Notes: generated by a model not told the origin, from the letters alone. Shown: positions 34,975-44,242, counted from the first letter of the stretch. The stretch: DNA of 64,000 nt from Paenibacillus silvisoli (GCF_030866765.1 NZ_CP133017.1:4988501-5052500), one strand, 5' to 3'. Numbers and translations are program-made.

Positions 34975-36558
34975 TTACGTTTTGGCGAGCATGGCGTTTT
35001 TGTATTCCGTCGGCGTTTTTCCCTCCACCTTCTCGAATTGGCTCACGAAATAATCGGGATTGCCGAAGCCGACGCTGGCCGCAATCTCGTAAATCTTCTT
35101 ATCGGTTTGCCTCAGCTGCCGCTTGGCTTCCTGAATCCGGATTTGCAGCAAAAAGTCGTTGAAGTAAACACCGTACGTTTTCTTGAACAGCTGCCCCAAG
35201 TACACCGAATTCATGTAGAAGTGCTTCGCGATGCTCTTCAGGCTGATGTTGCTGGCATAGTTCGTCTCGATGAAGCTCTTGATCTTCCCAATGTCGCCTT
35301 TCATCGTCGTGCTGCGCAGCGACGAGATATAGGCCATGCATTCGATCAAGAACGTCATGAGCAGCCGTTTAATGCCCTGCAGCGTGCGCGGCTCGTGATG
35401 CCACTGCATAATCGGCTTGAGCGATGCCAGCGTATTCGCGTCGCCCTGCATCGTCTGAATCGTATGGGTAGCCCGGTGCACGCATCTCGCAATCGACGAA
35501 ATCATCGATTCCCAGGCAAAGCGCTGCTCTCGGAATGTGCCGAATATGTCGTCGACCAGCTTAATGACGGCGTCGTTATCCTGCTCTTCCATGCGATCGA
35601 TCAGCTCGCCATAGAGAGCGGGATCCAATTCTTTGAATTGTAATGGAGCCTCGATGGCTTCGAAAATAACGGTATATTGGCTGTCCAGCGCGTATTTGTA
35701 ACGGACCATATCCATCGCTGCCGTATAGGAATGCTTGACGTGGCCGAGCTCGGCAGCTTCCGAGCCGACATAGATGCGGGGCACGCCGATATCGCCCAGC
35801 AGCTTTCTCGCCGCCCGCGCGAGTTCGTCCCCGAGTTTCGCTGCCCAAACCGATATGGAGGCGGAGCCGGCTTGGACGAGCATGCCGATTTCCGATCGGT
35901 TGCGGACGAAGATGACGGGCGCCTGCTCCGGCATGCTGTGTTTCAGCACTTGCTCGGCTTCCGCCTTCAATCGCTCCATGAGCTTGCTTCGCTGCGCATC
36001 ATCGCAGCCCACAGGAAGATCGTTTACTTCCAGCGCGATATAACGAAGCGGTTTACGCTCGGGCAGCGATAGAAACTGCGCCGCCTCCGACTGCGCCTTC
36101 TCGTCGGCATGGCCCGTAATCAGCTGCTCGAACAAGGAGGCTTGAAGAATCGAATGCCCCTCCATCGTCCAGCTGGGCGTCTGATCCATCAAAGCGGAAA
36201 TCCGCTTCAGCGTGTCCATGAGCTCGTTCTCGTCGATCGGCTTCAGCAAATAATCCTGTACGCCGAAACGAACGGCCTGCTGCGCATATTTAAAATCGCC
36301 GTAGCCGCTAATGATAATGAATTTAACCGATGCGCCCATCCGTTCCTGGACGGTCTGGATCAGCTCCAAGCCGTCGACTACGGGCATCCTAATATCCGTA
36401 ATGACGAGATCGGGCTTATGCTGCTCGATGATCGCAAGCGCTTCTTCCCCATCCTCGGCCTCGCCGACAATTTCAAACCCGCACCGCTCCCAGGGAATAA
36501 GTCCGACCAGCCCTTTGCGGGCAAACCGCTCATCGTCCACCAATATGGCTTTTCTCAT
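34975..36558 (-). CDS. Response regulator, receiver plus AraC DNA-binding domain (YesN type)
   Basis: A 527-residue regulator: receiver with Asp55 (LVITDIRMP), a central region of ~270 residues of the YesN type, and a C-terminal AraC helix-turn-helix domain (SLKSIAKHFYMNSVYLGQLF and IYEIAASVGFGNPDYFVSQF). It precedes its kinase in one operon. A perfect cre site lies in its 5' leader, so the signalling pair is itself under carbon control. It should activate the transporter and GH8 genes downstream. Confidence 0.93.
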   Translation of the reverse strand: MRKAILVDDERFARKGLVGLIPWERCGFEIVGEAEDGEEALAIIEQHKPDLVITDIRMPVVDGLELIQTVQERMGASVKFIIISGYGDFKYAQQAVRFGVQDYLLKPIDENELMDTLKRISALMDQTPSWTMEGHSILQASLFEQLITGHADEKAQSEAAQFLSLPERKPLRYIALEVNDLPVGCDDAQRSKLMERLKAEAEQVLKHSMPEQAPVIFVRNRSEIGMLVQAGSASISVWAAKLGDELARAARKLLGDIGVPRIYVGSEAAELGHVKHSYTAAMDMVRYKYALDSQYTVIFEAIEAPLQFKELDPALYGELIDRMEEQDNDAVIKLVDDIFGTFREQRFAWESMISSIARCVHRATHTIQTMQGDANTLASLKPIMQWHHEPRTLQGIKRLLMTFLIECMAYISSLRSTTMKGDIGKIKSFIETNYASNISLKSIAKHFYMNSVYLGQLFKKTYGVYFNDFLLQIRIQEAKRQLRQTDKKIYEIAASVGFGNPDYFVSQFEKVEGKTPTEYKNAMLAKT

Positions 36559-36581
36559 CGAAACGCCCCCTGTCTTTCCGC

Positions 36582-36595
36582 TGTAATCGCTTTCA
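36582..36595 (-). promoter_or_regulatory. cre site (CcpA binding) upstream of response regulator
   Basis: TGAAAGCGATTACA matches all 14 positions of the cre consensus TGWAANCGNTNWCA and lies about 24-37 nt upstream of the ATG. It predicts repression of the regulator pair when preferred sugars are present. Confidence 0.75.
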
Positions 36596-36721
36596 TTTGC
36601 AACCGTATCAATGTTGACATTTTGCGCAAAAAAATAAATTCAATTCTATTCTACTAAAGCAGCGACTCCCGCACACTTTGGAATGTTTAGTTGTTTCTTC
36701 GTTAATTTTAGTTCCGGTATG

Positions 36722-36751
36722 AAAAGAACGCAGCCTGTGGGGCTGCGTTCT
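36722..36751 (-). terminator. Rho-independent terminator of the GH43 gene
   Basis: An 11-bp perfect stem (AGAACGCAGCC, 36725-36735, with GGCTGCGTTCT, 36741-36751) and a 5-nt loop, then TTTT on the minus strand. It lies 12 nt beyond the GH43 stop. Confidence 0.8.
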
Positions 36752-36762
36752 TCTCAGAACCA

Positions 36763-37758
36763 TTATTTATAAGGATCGATCGTTTGAATCGTTCCGTCCT
36801 CGTTGTACGTCAGCTCCGTAAATTTCACGCTGCGCTTGTGGTCAACGCCGCCGGAGAGCGAAGCGTCGTGGTAGAACAGATACCACTTATCCTCGAATTC
36901 CACGATGGAGTGATGCGTCGTCCAGCCCAAAACCGGCGTCAAAATCGTACCTTTGAAGACGAACGGACCTTCCGGATGATCGCCTACCGCGTAGACCAGC
37001 TTATGCGTCGTACCCGTCGAGTACGAGAGGTAGTACTTGCCGTTATACTTATGCATCCACGGCCCTTCGAAATAGCGGCGGTCCTCGTCGCCTGCCACAA
37101 GCGGATTGCCGTCTTCGTCGACGATCGCGATTTCCTTCGGCTCCGTCTTGAACGTCAGCATGTCGTCGCTAAGCTGCGCGACTTGCGGTCCAAGCGCCGG
37201 CGCGGCGGCGTCCGGTCCTTCCGCTTCCGGCTTGAATTCGCCGGTCTGCCATTTCTCCAGCTGTCCGCCCCACAAGCCGCCGAAGTACATATAGGAGCTG
37301 CCGTCTTCTTCGACGAATACGGCAGGATCGATGCTGAAGCTGCCCGGAATGTAGTTGTCCTCGGCCTTGAACGGTCCGCTTGGGGACGCGCCTGACGCTA
37401 CGCCAATCCGGAAGATGCCGTCCTTGTCTCTGGCCGGGAAGAACAAGTAATACGTATTGTTCTTGAAGGCCGCATCCGGCGCCCACATTTGCTTCGAAGC
37501 CCACGGTACGTCTTTAATATGAAGCGCTTCGCCGTGATCGACGCAAGGCGAGTTCATATCGTCGAAGGACAGGACATGATAGTCCTCCATCGCGTATTGA
37601 TCGCCGTTATCGTTAGTCGGTCCGTCATGGTCGATGTCATGGGACGGATAAACGTATACCTTGCCTTCAAATACGTGCGCGGATGGATCCGCGGTATAAA
37701 TATGAGTGACGATCGGCTCGTTTGCTGCTGCGATCTTCGTTTGCGCTTTTGCGTCCAA
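36763..37758 (-). CDS. GH43 beta-xylosidase or alpha-L-arabinofuranosidase
   Basis: A 331-residue five-bladed beta-propeller hydrolase. The catalytic set typical of the family is visible: Asp24 (TADPSAHVF), Asp144 (FSIDPAVF) and Glu231 (YFEGPWMH). No signal peptide is present, so it should trim imported xylo- or arabinoxylo-oligosaccharides. It has a TTG start with AGGAG 8 nt upstream. The binding-protein gene ends 134 nt upstream, with a -10 box and cre site between, so it has its own promoter. Members split between xylosidase and arabinofuranosidase, and sequence alone does not decide. Confidence 0.88.
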   Translation of the reverse strand: MDAKAQTKIAAANEPIVTHIYTADPSAHVFEGKVYVYPSHDIDHDGPTNDNGDQYAMEDYHVLSFDDMNSPCVDHGEALHIKDVPWASKQMWAPDAAFKNNTYYLFFPARDKDGIFRIGVASGASPSGPFKAEDNYIPGSFSIDPAVFVEEDGSSYMYFGGLWGGQLEKWQTGEFKPEAEGPDAAAPALGPQVAQLSDDMLTFKTEPKEIAIVDEDGNPLVAGDEDRRYFEGPWMHKYNGKYYLSYSTGTTHKLVYAVGDHPEGPFVFKGTILTPVLGWTTHHSIVEFEDKWYLFYHDASLSGGVDHKRSVKFTELTYNEDGTIQTIDPYK

Positions 37759-37789
37759 TTGAATCTCTCCTTCTCCGTTTCATATTCCT

Positions 37790-37813
37790 AGCAACCGCTT
37801 ACACTCCATTATA
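37790..37813 (-). promoter_or_regulatory. Promoter -10 box and cre-like site of the GH43 gene
   Basis: A consensus TATAAT (37808-37813) is followed by TGTAAGCGGTTGCT (37790-37803), which matches cre at 12 of 14 positions. The -35 region is poor, so an activator may be needed. Confidence 0.45.
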
Positions 37814-37892
37814 AGAAAGCCGGCCGCCCGGTAACATGATTCAAACTATTGATTTTACTTCTGAAATTTAAGTTTTTTCGCGTGCGGCGCGG

Positions 37893-39227
37893 CTACTTGC
37901 CTGCTTTCAAGGCATCGTCCTGCCTCTTGATGAATTCGCCCGGCGTCACGGCTTTGCCAAACAGCGCCTGCACCAAGTTGTGATGCGCCTCGGAGGCGCC
38001 CGGCTTCATTTGCGTGTCCAGATAAAGCGTCACTTTGCTCGCATGGTTCAGCTCGTTCAGCAGGTCGATAAACATTTGCGGCAGCTTGATCGAGGACGTA
38101 TCCACTTTCGTCGCCGGGATGACGCCTGCATCCGTGACGGAATGCTCGCCCCACTTCTGCACGAAGAAGCTGACAAACATCTTCGCTTCGTCGATATGAT
38201 TGGAGCTCTGGGAAACGAACAAGCCTACGCCCGGTCCGCCGATCCAGTCATTCACGCTTCCTTTGCCGCCTTCGACCGTCGGGAATTTGAAGTAGCCGAT
38301 CTTATCCTTGAACGCTTGCGGCACATCGGCAGCCGTCGTGTAATTCGGCACTTCCCAGGTTCCCATCGCGTACATGGCGGCTTGCCCGTTCATGAAGAGC
38401 AGCTTCGCTTCGTCGTTGGACAACCCGTTATAGCCTTTCTCGAACGCGTTCATGTTCGCCAGCTCTTGAGCTTGCTTGGCCGCTACGTACAGGGACGGAT
38501 CGGTAAAGTTGCTGCTTGCGACCGCTTTGTCCAGCACATCCGGACCTCCGATGCGGTCGGCCAGATACATGTACCAGAACGAGGACGGCCATGCGTCTTT
38601 GCCGCCGAGCGTAATCGGCGTCACGCCGTTGTCGTCCAGCGTCCGGATGACGTTCTTCAGCTCGTCCAGCGTTTGCGGCGCTTGAAGGTTATACTTGGCG
38701 AAAATTTCTTTGTTGAAGTACACCGGAACGATATTGAGCTCGACCGGCAGCGCGTACGATTTGCCGCTGAAGGAATAGGCTTCGGTCGTACCGGCGACGA
38801 ATTTATCTTTCAGCTCGCCTCGCAGCAGATCGTCCACGGGTGCGAACATGCTGCCGTTCACGTACGGATCCATGAAACCCGCGGCCCACGTAAAGCCGAC
38901 ATCCGGCAAATTGTTGGAGGCGGACAATATTTTCAGCTTGTTCTTGTACTGCTCGTTCTCCAGCGTTTCGGTCGTCACCGTTACATTCGGATTGGCCTCT
39001 TCAAACTCTTTAATGATCTCCTTGACCATTTTGTTCTGCGCGGAGTTGCTGCCGTCGGGCCACGGATGCATCATTTTGAGCGCGACCTTCTCGTTATTGC
39101 CCGACCCCAGGACTGCGCTGTTCGCGGCAGCGTCATTCGCGCTTCCGTCGTTGCTGCCGCAAGCGGTTACAACAAACAGCGAAGCAGCAAGCACGGCGCC
39201 CAGCGATACAATCGTTCTTGTCCTCAT
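37893..39227 (-). CDS. Sugar-binding lipoprotein without adjacent permeases
   Basis: A 444-residue lipoprotein with signal peptide and lipobox VTAC (Cys23), then a family-1 type binding fold (MHPWPDGSN near the start of the mature part, LNIVPVYFNKEIF in the middle). The start at 39227 is chosen for the signal peptide and GGTGG 7 nt upstream; the longer frame to 39335 only covers the leader. It follows the kinase and response-regulator genes, and no permease gene is near. It may serve a transporter elsewhere, or present sugar to the sensor kinase. A cre-like site with two mismatches is at 39256-39269. Confidence 0.9.
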   Translation of the reverse strand: MRTRTIVSLGAVLAASLFVVTACGSNDGSANDAAANSAVLGSGNNEKVALKMMHPWPDGSNSAQNKMVKEIIKEFEEANPNVTVTTETLENEQYKNKLKILSASNNLPDVGFTWAAGFMDPYVNGSMFAPVDDLLRGELKDKFVAGTTEAYSFSGKSYALPVELNIVPVYFNKEIFAKYNLQAPQTLDELKNVIRTLDDNGVTPITLGGKDAWPSSFWYMYLADRIGGPDVLDKAVASSNFTDPSLYVAAKQAQELANMNAFEKGYNGLSNDEAKLLFMNGQAAMYAMGTWEVPNYTTAADVPQAFKDKIGYFKFPTVEGGKGSVNDWIGGPGVGLFVSQSSNHIDEAKMFVSFFVQKWGEHSVTDAGVIPATKVDTSSIKLPQMFIDLLNELNHASKVTLYLDTQMKPGASEAHHNLVQALFGKAVTPGEFIKRQDDALKAGK

Positions 39228-39340
39228 CGAATGTCCACCTCTGCTGCATGAAGGATGAATGCGCTTTCCTTCAAAATTAAGTCTAACATTGCCTTGCTCT
39301 ATGGATAAGGGTACGTCCGTTGCGTAAACTTCCATTATTT

Positions 39341-40138
39341 TTAGATATCGGCTTCCGTCTTATTCATCTCGGAACGATATTGCCCCGGGCTCATCGACTC
39401 GTACTCTTTAAATACTTTGTTAAAATATTTCGCGGTCTGGTATCCGATCCGCTCCGCGATCTCCGCAATCGGCAGGTTCGTCTTCAAGAGCAGCTCCTTC
39501 GCCTTGTGCAGTTTGCGGCGGGCGACATATTCGCTGAACGTCATATGGATCTGCTCTTTAAAGAGCGAGCTGAAATAGCTGCCGTTCAAATGAACATGTT
39601 CGGACACGTCCTTTAAGCTGACCGCCTCTTCGATATGCTCGTCCACATATTGAATAGCCATTCGTACGGGGTCGCTTAGAACGGCTTCCTCTTCCTTGAC
39701 CGCGATCAGCTGCGGATCGGCCATCTTCTGCAGCAGCCCGATCCGGTTGTTCTCCTCACCGGCGCGAAGCGCTTCTTCCACGGCTGCCACCAGCTTATCC
39801 TTGCTGACGGGCTTCAGCAAGTAATTGATGACGGAGAGCTGAATCGCTTGGCGCGCGTATTCGAATTCCGCATAGCCCGAAATGAGAATGACGGACGGGC
39901 GGCGCGGCAGCAGCATGTCGTTCAGCTTTTCAACCAGGCTGAGGCCGTTCATCTCGGGCATGCTGATGTCCGAAATCATCAGATCGACAGGCGTTTCCCC
40001 CAAAATCGCAAGCGCCGCAAACCCGTTATCGGCCGTCATAATGTCATATTCGCCCATCGCCCAAGCGCTAAGCATTTTTTTCATGCCTTCCCGCGATCTC
40101 GGTTCGTCGTCAACGATCAATATCGTTCGGTTTCTCAC
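39341..40138 (-). CDS. Response regulator, receiver plus AraC DNA-binding domain
   Basis: A compact 265-residue regulator: receiver with Asp57 (LMISDISMP) and AraC-type DNA-binding domain (about 160-260; SLKDVSEHVHLNGSYFSSLF and IAEIAERIGYQTAKYFNKVF). It lacks the long central region of the other two large regulators here. Its ATG overlaps the kinase stop by 4 nt (ATGA). It probably controls the downstream binding protein and GH43 genes. Confidence 0.92.
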   Translation of the reverse strand: MRNRTILIVDDEPRSREGMKKMLSAWAMGEYDIMTADNGFAALAILGETPVDLMISDISMPEMNGLSLVEKLNDMLLPRRPSVILISGYAEFEYARQAIQLSVINYLLKPVSKDKLVAAVEEALRAGEENNRIGLLQKMADPQLIAVKEEEAVLSDPVRMAIQYVDEHIEEAVSLKDVSEHVHLNGSYFSSLFKEQIHMTFSEYVARRKLHKAKELLLKTNLPIAEIAERIGYQTAKYFNKVFKEYESMSPGQYRSEMNKTEADI

Positions 40139-41895
40139 GGTGTTCTCCTCCTATGTGCCGGTATCGTGACGCTGATGCGCGTGCCGACTCCCTTCTGGCT
40201 CTCAATTGCGATGCGGGGGACAGACTCGCCCTCGTTGTCGAAATACAGGCGCAGCCTGCGCTGCACGTTCGCGATCCCGACGCCGGAGTTTTTGGAGGAC
40301 GGCACGTTGCCGCTGTCCATCCCCTCCAAGAGCTGGCTGAGCTTCTCCTCATCCATGCCCGCTCCGTCGTCTTCTACCGTGATGACCACGTCATCCCCGG
40401 AGCGGTTGACGGTCAAATCGACGCGGCCCGGTTCGATTTTGCTCTCGAGGCCGTGCTGAATCGCATTCTCCACGAGCGGCTGCAGCAGCAGCTTCGGCAG
40501 CTCCACGTCCGAGATGTCCTGCGGCGCTTCGATGTTCCACGTCAGTCGATCCTCGAAGCGCATCTGCATGATCAGCATGTACCGTTCGATATGATCCAGC
40601 TCGTCTCGCAGGCCGACCCATTCGGTCTTGCTCGGACCGGTGATCGTATACCGGAACAGATCGGACATCGCCACCACGTACGATGCCAGCTTGTCCTCGT
40701 CTTTATCCAGCAAGGACCAATAAAGCGCATCGAGCGTATTGAACAGAAAATGCGGATTGATTTGCGCTTGCAGCGCTTTCAACTCCGTTCGGCTTTGAGA
40801 AAGCTCCTTCTCGTAGACGAGCTCGATCAGCTCGTTAATATTATCGACCATTTGGTTGTAGGTATAATTTAATTCCTTGATTTCAAGCGTGGACGACACG
40901 CTTTCCGTCGGCTTAAGGACGTTAAGGCGCGAGCCCCTCATCGTCTTGATCAGCTTGAAGATCGGCCGGGTGATGGCCGTCGACAGGAAGAAGGACAGCA
41001 GCACGAACAGAATCGTGCCGAGGCAAGCCGATACGACGATCGTCGTCCGTACGGCCGATATCCCTTTCGTAATCGTTTTGACCGGCGTCAAAATAAGCAG
41101 CGTCCAGTCCGTTACGGTCGACTTCTGCTTCACGACGATGAACGACTGATTGCCGATGGTACCCGTCTGTCCGTTCAACGCGAGCAGTCCCGCAGCCTCC
41201 GCTTGCGAGATCGTATTATCGCTTGACGTGATCAGCTGGCCATCGCCGGCCATAAGCAGCATCGTCTCCGACTCGCCATCCCCGGACAACGGCTCCTTCA
41301 GGGCGAACTTGCTGCGATCCGCGCGAATGAGCAAATAGCCGCCGGTCGTGAAATACTGGTCGATCAGACTGATGCGCCGGATCGCCAAGAGCGACGAAGT
41401 GTCCGACGGGTCGATGCCGATCCATACGATGCTTCCTTTTCTTACCGTTGCCAGCTCGATCCAATCATTATTGACTTTATCGTCCAAATTGCCGCCGTCG
41501 AGCGGGTAGAGCCGCTGGCGGTTTTTATTGTACAATTCGACCGACTTGATCCCGTCCGTAAACATTTGGACCAAATTAATGGTCGGCCGGAGCGCCTGCT
41601 TCTCTCCGAACGTCGACTTCTTCCCCGCCGCTTCGCTCAGCAGCAGCTGCTGCACGTAGCCGTTCGTCGACACCATCGTCGTTAACGAATCGATCTGCGC
41701 GAGCACGCTTTCGAGCCGGCCGTTCGCCTGAACCGCGGTTTGCTGAATATGCTTCTCCGCGTTATTCTTAAGCAGCGTCGACATGAGGCTGAAGGTAGCG
41801 CCGCCTACCGAGGCCAAGATGAGCAGCATGACCAGCAGAAAACCGAAAAGCATTTGATTACGGAGCGTGTTGTATTTCAGCAGTCTGAGCCACAT
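40135..41895 (-). CDS. Sensor histidine kinase (YesM type)
   Basis: A 586-residue kinase: membrane segments near residues 16-38 and 275-300, HAMP linker, QINPHFLFNTLDALYWS with His382, N-box PLVENAIQHG, DDGAGM and GVGIANVQRR. The start at 41895 (MWLRLL) is preferred because the upstream extension lacks a hydrophobic segment, but the ribosome site is weak; 41952 is the alternative. It is divergent from the AraC regulator at 42091. Confidence 0.92.
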   Translation of the reverse strand: MWLRLLKYNTLRNQMLFGFLLVMLLILASVGGATFSLMSTLLKNNAEKHIQQTAVQANGRLESVLAQIDSLTTMVSTNGYVQQLLLSEAAGKKSTFGEKQALRPTINLVQMFTDGIKSVELYNKNRQRLYPLDGGNLDDKVNNDWIELATVRKGSIVWIGIDPSDTSSLLAIRRISLIDQYFTTGGYLLIRADRSKFALKEPLSGDGESETMLLMAGDGQLITSSDNTISQAEAAGLLALNGQTGTIGNQSFIVVKQKSTVTDWTLLILTPVKTITKGISAVRTTIVVSACLGTILFVLLSFFLSTAITRPIFKLIKTMRGSRLNVLKPTESVSSTLEIKELNYTYNQMVDNINELIELVYEKELSQSRTELKALQAQINPHFLFNTLDALYWSLLDKDEDKLASYVVAMSDLFRYTITGPSKTEWVGLRDELDHIERYMLIMQMRFEDRLTWNIEAPQDISDVELPKLLLQPLVENAIQHGLESKIEPGRVDLTVNRSGDDVVITVEDDGAGMDEEKLSQLLEGMDSGNVPSSKNSGVGIANVQRRLRLYFDNEGESVPRIAIESQKGVGTRISVTIPAHRRRTP

Positions 41896-42006
41896 GCCGG
41901 GGTTCCTTCCTCTCGCGCTTGCTCGTCTGACAATGTTCGACAATAAGTGCACTTCTCACCTTATCATGTCTTGGCCTTCAGGGGAATATGGAAATTTGCG
42001 AGCGAA

Positions 42007-42035
42007 TTGATTATCGGCTTCCACCGGTTTATTCT
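42007..42035 (+). promoter_or_regulatory. Candidate promoter of AraC regulator
   Basis: TTGATT (42007-42012) and TATTCT (42030-42035) are 17 bp apart, each matching four of six consensus bases, in the divergent gap before the regulator gene. Confidence 0.35.
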
Positions 42036-42090
42036 TGATCTTATCAGCCAATTTTATCATATTTCACGCAACCGGAAAGGAAGCGAGCCG

Positions 42091-42942
42091 ATGAACTGGA
42101 TCCAGCTGGAGCTGCCGCCTTTGCCCTATTACATTACGACCGGCCGGACGCATTTCAAGCCGGGCGAGCAGCACCCGAACCGGCGCAATATCGGTCTCTT
42201 CGACCTGCTCGTCGTCGTCCAAGGGACGCTGCATATCGGCGAAGACGATCGCAGGTGGACGGCGAGCGAAGGCGAGACTCTGCTGCTGCTGCCGGACCGG
42301 TACCATTACGCGACCGCGCCCTGCCAGACGGAGACGGTATTCTACTGGATTCATTTCGCGTTTAGCGGTACGTTCAGCGCGTCCAGCGATGCCGATTTCA
42401 CGCTTCCGATCCGGCATGCCTGGGCCAATCCCTATAAGCTGCAGCTGCCGCAATATGCGGCTCCGAAGCCGTTCGCGCGCATCCGAAACCTGCTTGAGCA
42501 GCTGTTGGAACAAGCCGATACGGCCGTCGGCGCGGCGGGCTATTGGAAGGAGCAGCAGCAGCTGATGGATGTGCTCCGCATGCTCGAGGAGGACAAGAGC
42601 GGCGAGCAGCTTCCTCGATCGGTCATCCGGCTTGCGGAGCGGACCGAGGCATACTTGAGGCAGCATTATCAGCGCGAGCTAACGAACGAAGCTTTAGCGG
42701 AAGCGCTGCATTTTCACCCCAATTACATCGTTCGCTGCATGAAGGAAATCTACCACTGCACGCCGATGGACTATTTGCACCAGTACCGGCTGGAACAGGC
42801 CAAGCTGCTGCTGATCAAGACCGAGTGGCCGGTGGCGGCGGTCGGGGAGCATGTCGGCTTTCAATATACCCCGTACTTCTCGAGCTGCTTCAAGCGTCAT
42901 ACCGGGATGTCGCCGCTTGCGTTTCGCAAGCAGTACGCGTAA
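42091..42942 (+). CDS. AraC-family transcriptional regulator
   Basis: A 283-residue regulator with an N-terminal cupin-like sensor (FDLLVVVQGTLHI, LLLLPDRYHYA, FYWIHFAFSG) and a C-terminal AraC domain (LTNEALAEALHFHPNYIVRCM and PVAAVGEHVGFQYTPYFSSCF). The start at 42091 (MNWIQLE) has AAGGAAG about 9 nt upstream; the longer frame has no ribosome site and no domain. It is divergent from the kinase at 41895 and stands alone on the plus strand. Its targets are unknown. Confidence 0.88.
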   Translation: MNWIQLELPPLPYYITTGRTHFKPGEQHPNRRNIGLFDLLVVVQGTLHIGEDDRRWTASEGETLLLLPDRYHYATAPCQTETVFYWIHFAFSGTFSASSDADFTLPIRHAWANPYKLQLPQYAAPKPFARIRNLLEQLLEQADTAVGAAGYWKEQQQLMDVLRMLEEDKSGEQLPRSVIRLAERTEAYLRQHYQRELTNEALAEALHFHPNYIVRCMKEIYHCTPMDYLHQYRLEQAKLLLIKTEWPVAAVGEHVGFQYTPYFSSCFKRHTGMSPLAFRKQYA

Positions 42943-42972
42943 AAAAAAGGCTGCGCGTGGGGGCGCAGCCTT
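42941..42972 (-). terminator. Terminator acting on the minus strand
   Basis: A perfect 10-bp stem (AAGGCTGCGC with GCGCAGCCTT, loop GTGGGG) is flanked by A residues at 42941-42948, which give a T-run on the minus strand. It therefore ends minus-strand transcripts arriving through the 184-bp element from the APH-type gene. It directly abuts the plus-strand AraC stop codon. Confidence 0.75.
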
Positions 42973-43016
42973 GGGAACAATCACGATTACATCATACAGC
43001 CGCGTAAGCTCGCGGC

Positions 43017-43199
43017 TAACGGTTGCCACAGAGGCTATTTAGCCTAAAATAGCGCTTTTGAAATTGTAACGGTTGCCACGGACGTTATTTGGCGATTGGG
43101 GCAGCGAATGACTCCGATTTAGCCCGAATAGCCGCGCTGGCAACCGTTAGATGTTTAGAAAGGCTAATTTGGGGCAAATAGGCGCTGTGGCAACCGTTA
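43017..43199. repeat. Four-unit inverted repeat element, copy 1
   Basis: Two forward copies of TAACGGTTGCCA (starting 43017 and 43067) are followed by two reverse copies, TGGCAACCGTTA (ending 43149 and 43199). Outer units pair with outer and inner with inner, so the whole 183 bp can fold into nested long stems; the inner pair shares GGCAGCGAATGACTCCGATT. The first unit also contains the small palindrome GGCTATTTAGCC. It fills the gap between the AraC and APH-type genes, where no open frame is credible. A second copy is at 53430-53613. Confidence 0.85.
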
Positions 43200-43224
43200 C
43201 GATATGGAAGCCGCCACTTCCGGG

Positions 43225-44100
43225 CTAACCTCTATATGCTTTCGCATCCGGTCCCATCAGCGGCGAACGCTCCAATAGTTTCTTCATGATCCAACCGTCG
43301 TCATGCGTGCCTTCTTTCAAATGCCGGCACGCCAAATCGATGAGTCCAGCCCACCACAGGGGCGTAATGAGTTCCCATTCCTCGGGCTCAAGCGGCGCTT
43401 CTTCATTATAGCCGTGGACGATCTCGTCGTATTTCCCTCTCCACGAAAGCGCAAACTCCCCTACTCGATGATCCCAGTGAGCAAGCTCGAAGTCTAATAT
43501 GCCGGTTAGCTTCGCTTCTTGGTATCGCAGGTTCCAAGGCGCAAAGTCGCCGTGGATCACAATCCCGGGGCGGGAATGCAGGTTTAACCCTTCCACCCTT
43601 TGTCTGGCTCGCTCCAGGTGCCACCTTAATACCCTTATTTCCTCTGGCCTCTTGGGTTCGTTTTCGGCTAGTAATCGATCTATTTCGCAGTCAACGAGAA
43701 CCTCTTCGCACCGACGCCAACCCTTACGCTGCCCGATCCCGTTCAGCTTCCTCATATCATCATGGAAACGAGCCATTAGTCGCCCCCTGGCCCGTTGTTC
43801 GGCAGCAGGATCTAGTACGTGCGGAGGCTCGCCTTCAAGAAACGGAAATAACCCCCATACATATTCACCTGCCTGGATCGGGCCATCAACTAAGGCAGCG
43901 GCCGGCCAGCCAAGCCCGGCTACGGCTTTGAGCAGGTTTACCTCATATTCAATCTCTTCGAGCTTGGTCCCGCTAGCCCAACGGCGCAAAACAAGGCGCT
44001 CGTTATTCAAGCTCACAAGCCAATGCTGATTGAGCCTTCCCCCCAGCGAGGCGACGCACTGAATCTTAAACGTTTCCAGTACCTCATCAAACGGCAGCAT
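43225..44100 (-). CDS. Aminoglycoside-phosphotransferase-like kinase
   Basis: A 291-residue small-molecule kinase. The Brenner motif HGDFAPWN is at 183-190 and the metal-binding Asp203 follows in ILDFELA. The N-lobe carries LVLRRW where a Lys or Arg contacts ATP. Related proteins phosphorylate aminoglycosides, choline, homoserine or sugars; nothing links this one to drug resistance in particular. It stands alone on the minus strand next to the membrane protein gene. Confidence 0.85.
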   Translation of the reverse strand: MLPFDEVLETFKIQCVASLGGRLNQHWLVSLNNERLVLRRWASGTKLEEIEYEVNLLKAVAGLGWPAAALVDGPIQAGEYVWGLFPFLEGEPPHVLDPAAEQRARGRLMARFHDDMRKLNGIGQRKGWRRCEEVLVDCEIDRLLAENEPKRPEEIRVLRWHLERARQRVEGLNLHSRPGIVIHGDFAPWNLRYQEAKLTGILDFELAHWDHRVGEFALSWRGKYDEIVHGYNEEAPLEPEEWELITPLWWAGLIDLACRHLKEGTHDDGWIMKKLLERSPLMGPDAKAYRG

Positions 44101-44242
44101 CTTAGCGAAGACCTCCCCTATATGAAAATGGCTTTAGCAGGTTGAACCATCATCATAATGGCTTCGCTCACATATTTCCATTCATTTTTACATTAAATCT
44201 TCCATTCCTTGCTGGCTTCCTCGATCGATTTCGGGGTTCATT

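Noticed and set aside
43225..44100. Aminoglycoside resistance gene
   Set aside because: Only the general kinase motifs are present; similar proteins have many small-molecule substrates and nothing here points to resistance.
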